This document shows, piece by piece, positions 6,341 through 7,185 of a stretch of DNA of 7,185 nt. The stretch is from an uncultured Collinsella sp. GTDB lineage: Bacteria > Actinomycetota > Coriobacteriia > Coriobacteriales > Coriobacteriaceae. The stretch covers positions 1 through 7,185 of the forward strand of contig CAUBTS010000087.1 of NCBI GenBank assembly GCA_958438955.1. The letters are read 5' to 3'. Position 1 is the first letter of the stretch. Every line of letters begins with the position of its first letter. A program made the position numbers and the translations under genes. Under the pieces are notes generated by a model, which was not told the origin of the DNA, made no database searches, and was given only the letters and a program-made list of their open reading frames with translations.

Positions 6341-7185
6341 ATGAAGCTTTCTAAGATTGCGGCCCTGTTTATGGTGCCGGTATTGGCCTTGTGCCTTGTG
6401 GCATGTTCGGCGCCCGGTGGCAATGCGAGCGAATCTGCGAGCTCCGATCCTAAGATCGCAGAACTCACTGCGCAGAAGCCGGCCAATGCCGACGAGGCCG
6501 CCGAGCTGTATGCGAAGCTCATGCAGAAGGAGAACGAGATCTTTTCGAGTGATAACGCGCTGTGGGAAAAGGTATTCAATGCGGCAAATAAAGACTCGAC
6601 AATGATTGAGGACGGCAGCAATTACGGCGATTTCTTGCTCAAGACCATCGACGGCGCCAAGGATGAGTTTACGGCGGATGAGCTTAAGACGCTCAAGGCC
6701 GGTGCGCAGCAGATCAAGGAAATCGAGGACAAGCTCGAGAGCTTGGAGAAGGAGTTCCCCGGCTGTGGAAGCACGCCGAGCGCAGGCGAGAGCGTCGACG
6801 CTTCGACCGCTGGCATGACGGCTGGTGCCAATGCTTCGAGCGAGGCGACGAAGTTCCCCAGCTTTACGGGCAAGGACCTGGACGGCAACGACGTGAGCAG
6901 CGACGAGCTGTTCTCTAAGAACAAGGTTACCGTCATGAACTTCTGGTTCACCACTTGCAAGCCGTGCGTGGGTGAGTTGGGCGATCTTGAGAAACTGAAT
7001 CAGGAGCTTGCCGAGAAGGGCGGCCAGGTCGTGGGCGTCAATTCCTTTACGCTCGATGGCAACAAGGGCGAGATTGCAGATGCCAAGGACGTGCTGAGCA
7101 AGAAGGGCGTGACATATAAGAACATCTGGTTCAAGTCGGATAGCGAGGCCGGTAAGTTTACGTCAAATTTGTTCTCGTTCCCGAC
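6341..7185 (+). CDS. TlpA/thioredoxin-like lipoprotein with N-terminal helical extension (truncated by the window end)
   Basis: The frame is open to the window end (281 full codons). The signal peptide MKLSKIAALFMVPVLALCLV runs into the lipobox LVAC, so C22 should be lipidated and the protein anchored outside the membrane. Residues about 36-140 are predicted charged helices (LQ/E/K-rich, with KEIEDKLESLEKE suggesting coiled coil), then a Ser/Ala/Gly/Thr-rich linker (about 142-170). The thioredoxin fold starts near FPSFTGKDLDG and has the active site WFTTCKPC (C206, C209), as in TlpA/ResA-type reductases. The last codons read SFP and then the first two bases of a Thr-type codon, the expected cis-Pro loop, so the C-terminal third of the domain lies beyond the window. 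ATG 6341 has GGAGG (6329-6333) 7 bases upstream; the in-frame ATG at 6335 is too close to it. It is 29 bases after the NapH-like gene, so co-transcribed. Probable role: reducing disulfides outside the membrane with electrons from its neighbours. Confidence 0.93.
   Translation, partial: MKLSKIAALFMVPVLALCLVACSAPGGNASESASSDPKIAELTAQKPANADEAAELYAKLMQKENEIFSSDNALWEKVFNAANKDSTMIEDGSNYGDFLLKTIDGAKDEFTADELKTLKAGAQQIKEIEDKLESLEKEFPGCGSTPSAGESVDASTAGMTAGANASSEATKFPSFTGKDLDGNDVSSDELFSKNKVTVMNFWFTTCKPCVGELGDLEKLNQELAEKGGQVVGVNSFTLDGNKGEIADAKDVLSKKGVTYKNIWFKSDSEAGKFTSNLFSFP

Noticed and set aside
6247..6960. Minus-strand open frames at 6247-6621 and 6622-6960
   Set aside because: They oppose the end of the NapH-like gene and the lipoprotein gene, both strongly supported, and show no domain.

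Overview
The window looks like chromosomal DNA from a Gram-positive gut actinobacterium of the Coriobacteriia, most likely Collinsella or a close relative. This is inferred from the moderately high GC coding style, a LuxR regulator with an alpha-helical N-terminal domain of the kind common in that class, and a CxxC microprotein / NapH-like / TlpA-like lipoprotein cluster typical of anaerobic Gram-positives. No 16S gene or other taxonomic marker is present, so the assignment is tentative. No RNA genes, CRISPR arrays, insertion sequences or phage genes were seen.

The minus-strand half (1-5179), read in the direction of transcription, holds four genes. First come an OmpR/PhoB-type response regulator (5179-4505) and a membrane sensor histidine kinase (4508-3357), which share a 4-base ATGA overlap and are certainly one transcriptional unit. 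After 68 bases comes a LuxR-type regulator (3288-2284). After a further 157 bases comes a very long open frame (2127 to the window edge, at least 709 residues) for an exported, beta-rich protein of unknown function. It has a twin-arginine-like signal peptide and an N-terminal carboxypeptidase-regulatory-like (Ig-fold) segment. Several plus-strand open frames lie opposite this gene and are only its shadows.

The plus-strand half (5270-7185) starts from a 90-base divergent region. It encodes a 48-residue membrane microprotein ending in a CLEC (CxxC) motif, resembling the family named after C. difficile CD1871A. Next is a 300-residue polytopic NapH-like protein with two 4Fe-4S clusters and extra cysteine pairs. 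Last is a TlpA/thioredoxin-like lipoprotein with a CKPC active site, cut off by the window end at the expected cis-proline. The first two genes have TTG starts and overlap by 8 bases.

Working model (inference): the plus-strand genes form an electron or thiol transfer module, in which the NapH-like protein passes electrons through the membrane to the CxxC microprotein and the lipoprotein thioredoxin outside. The divergent two-component system is a natural candidate regulator, and the shared promoter region carries closely spaced ATGGTC repeats that could be its binding site. The LuxR gene and the exported protein may form a second regulator/target pair.
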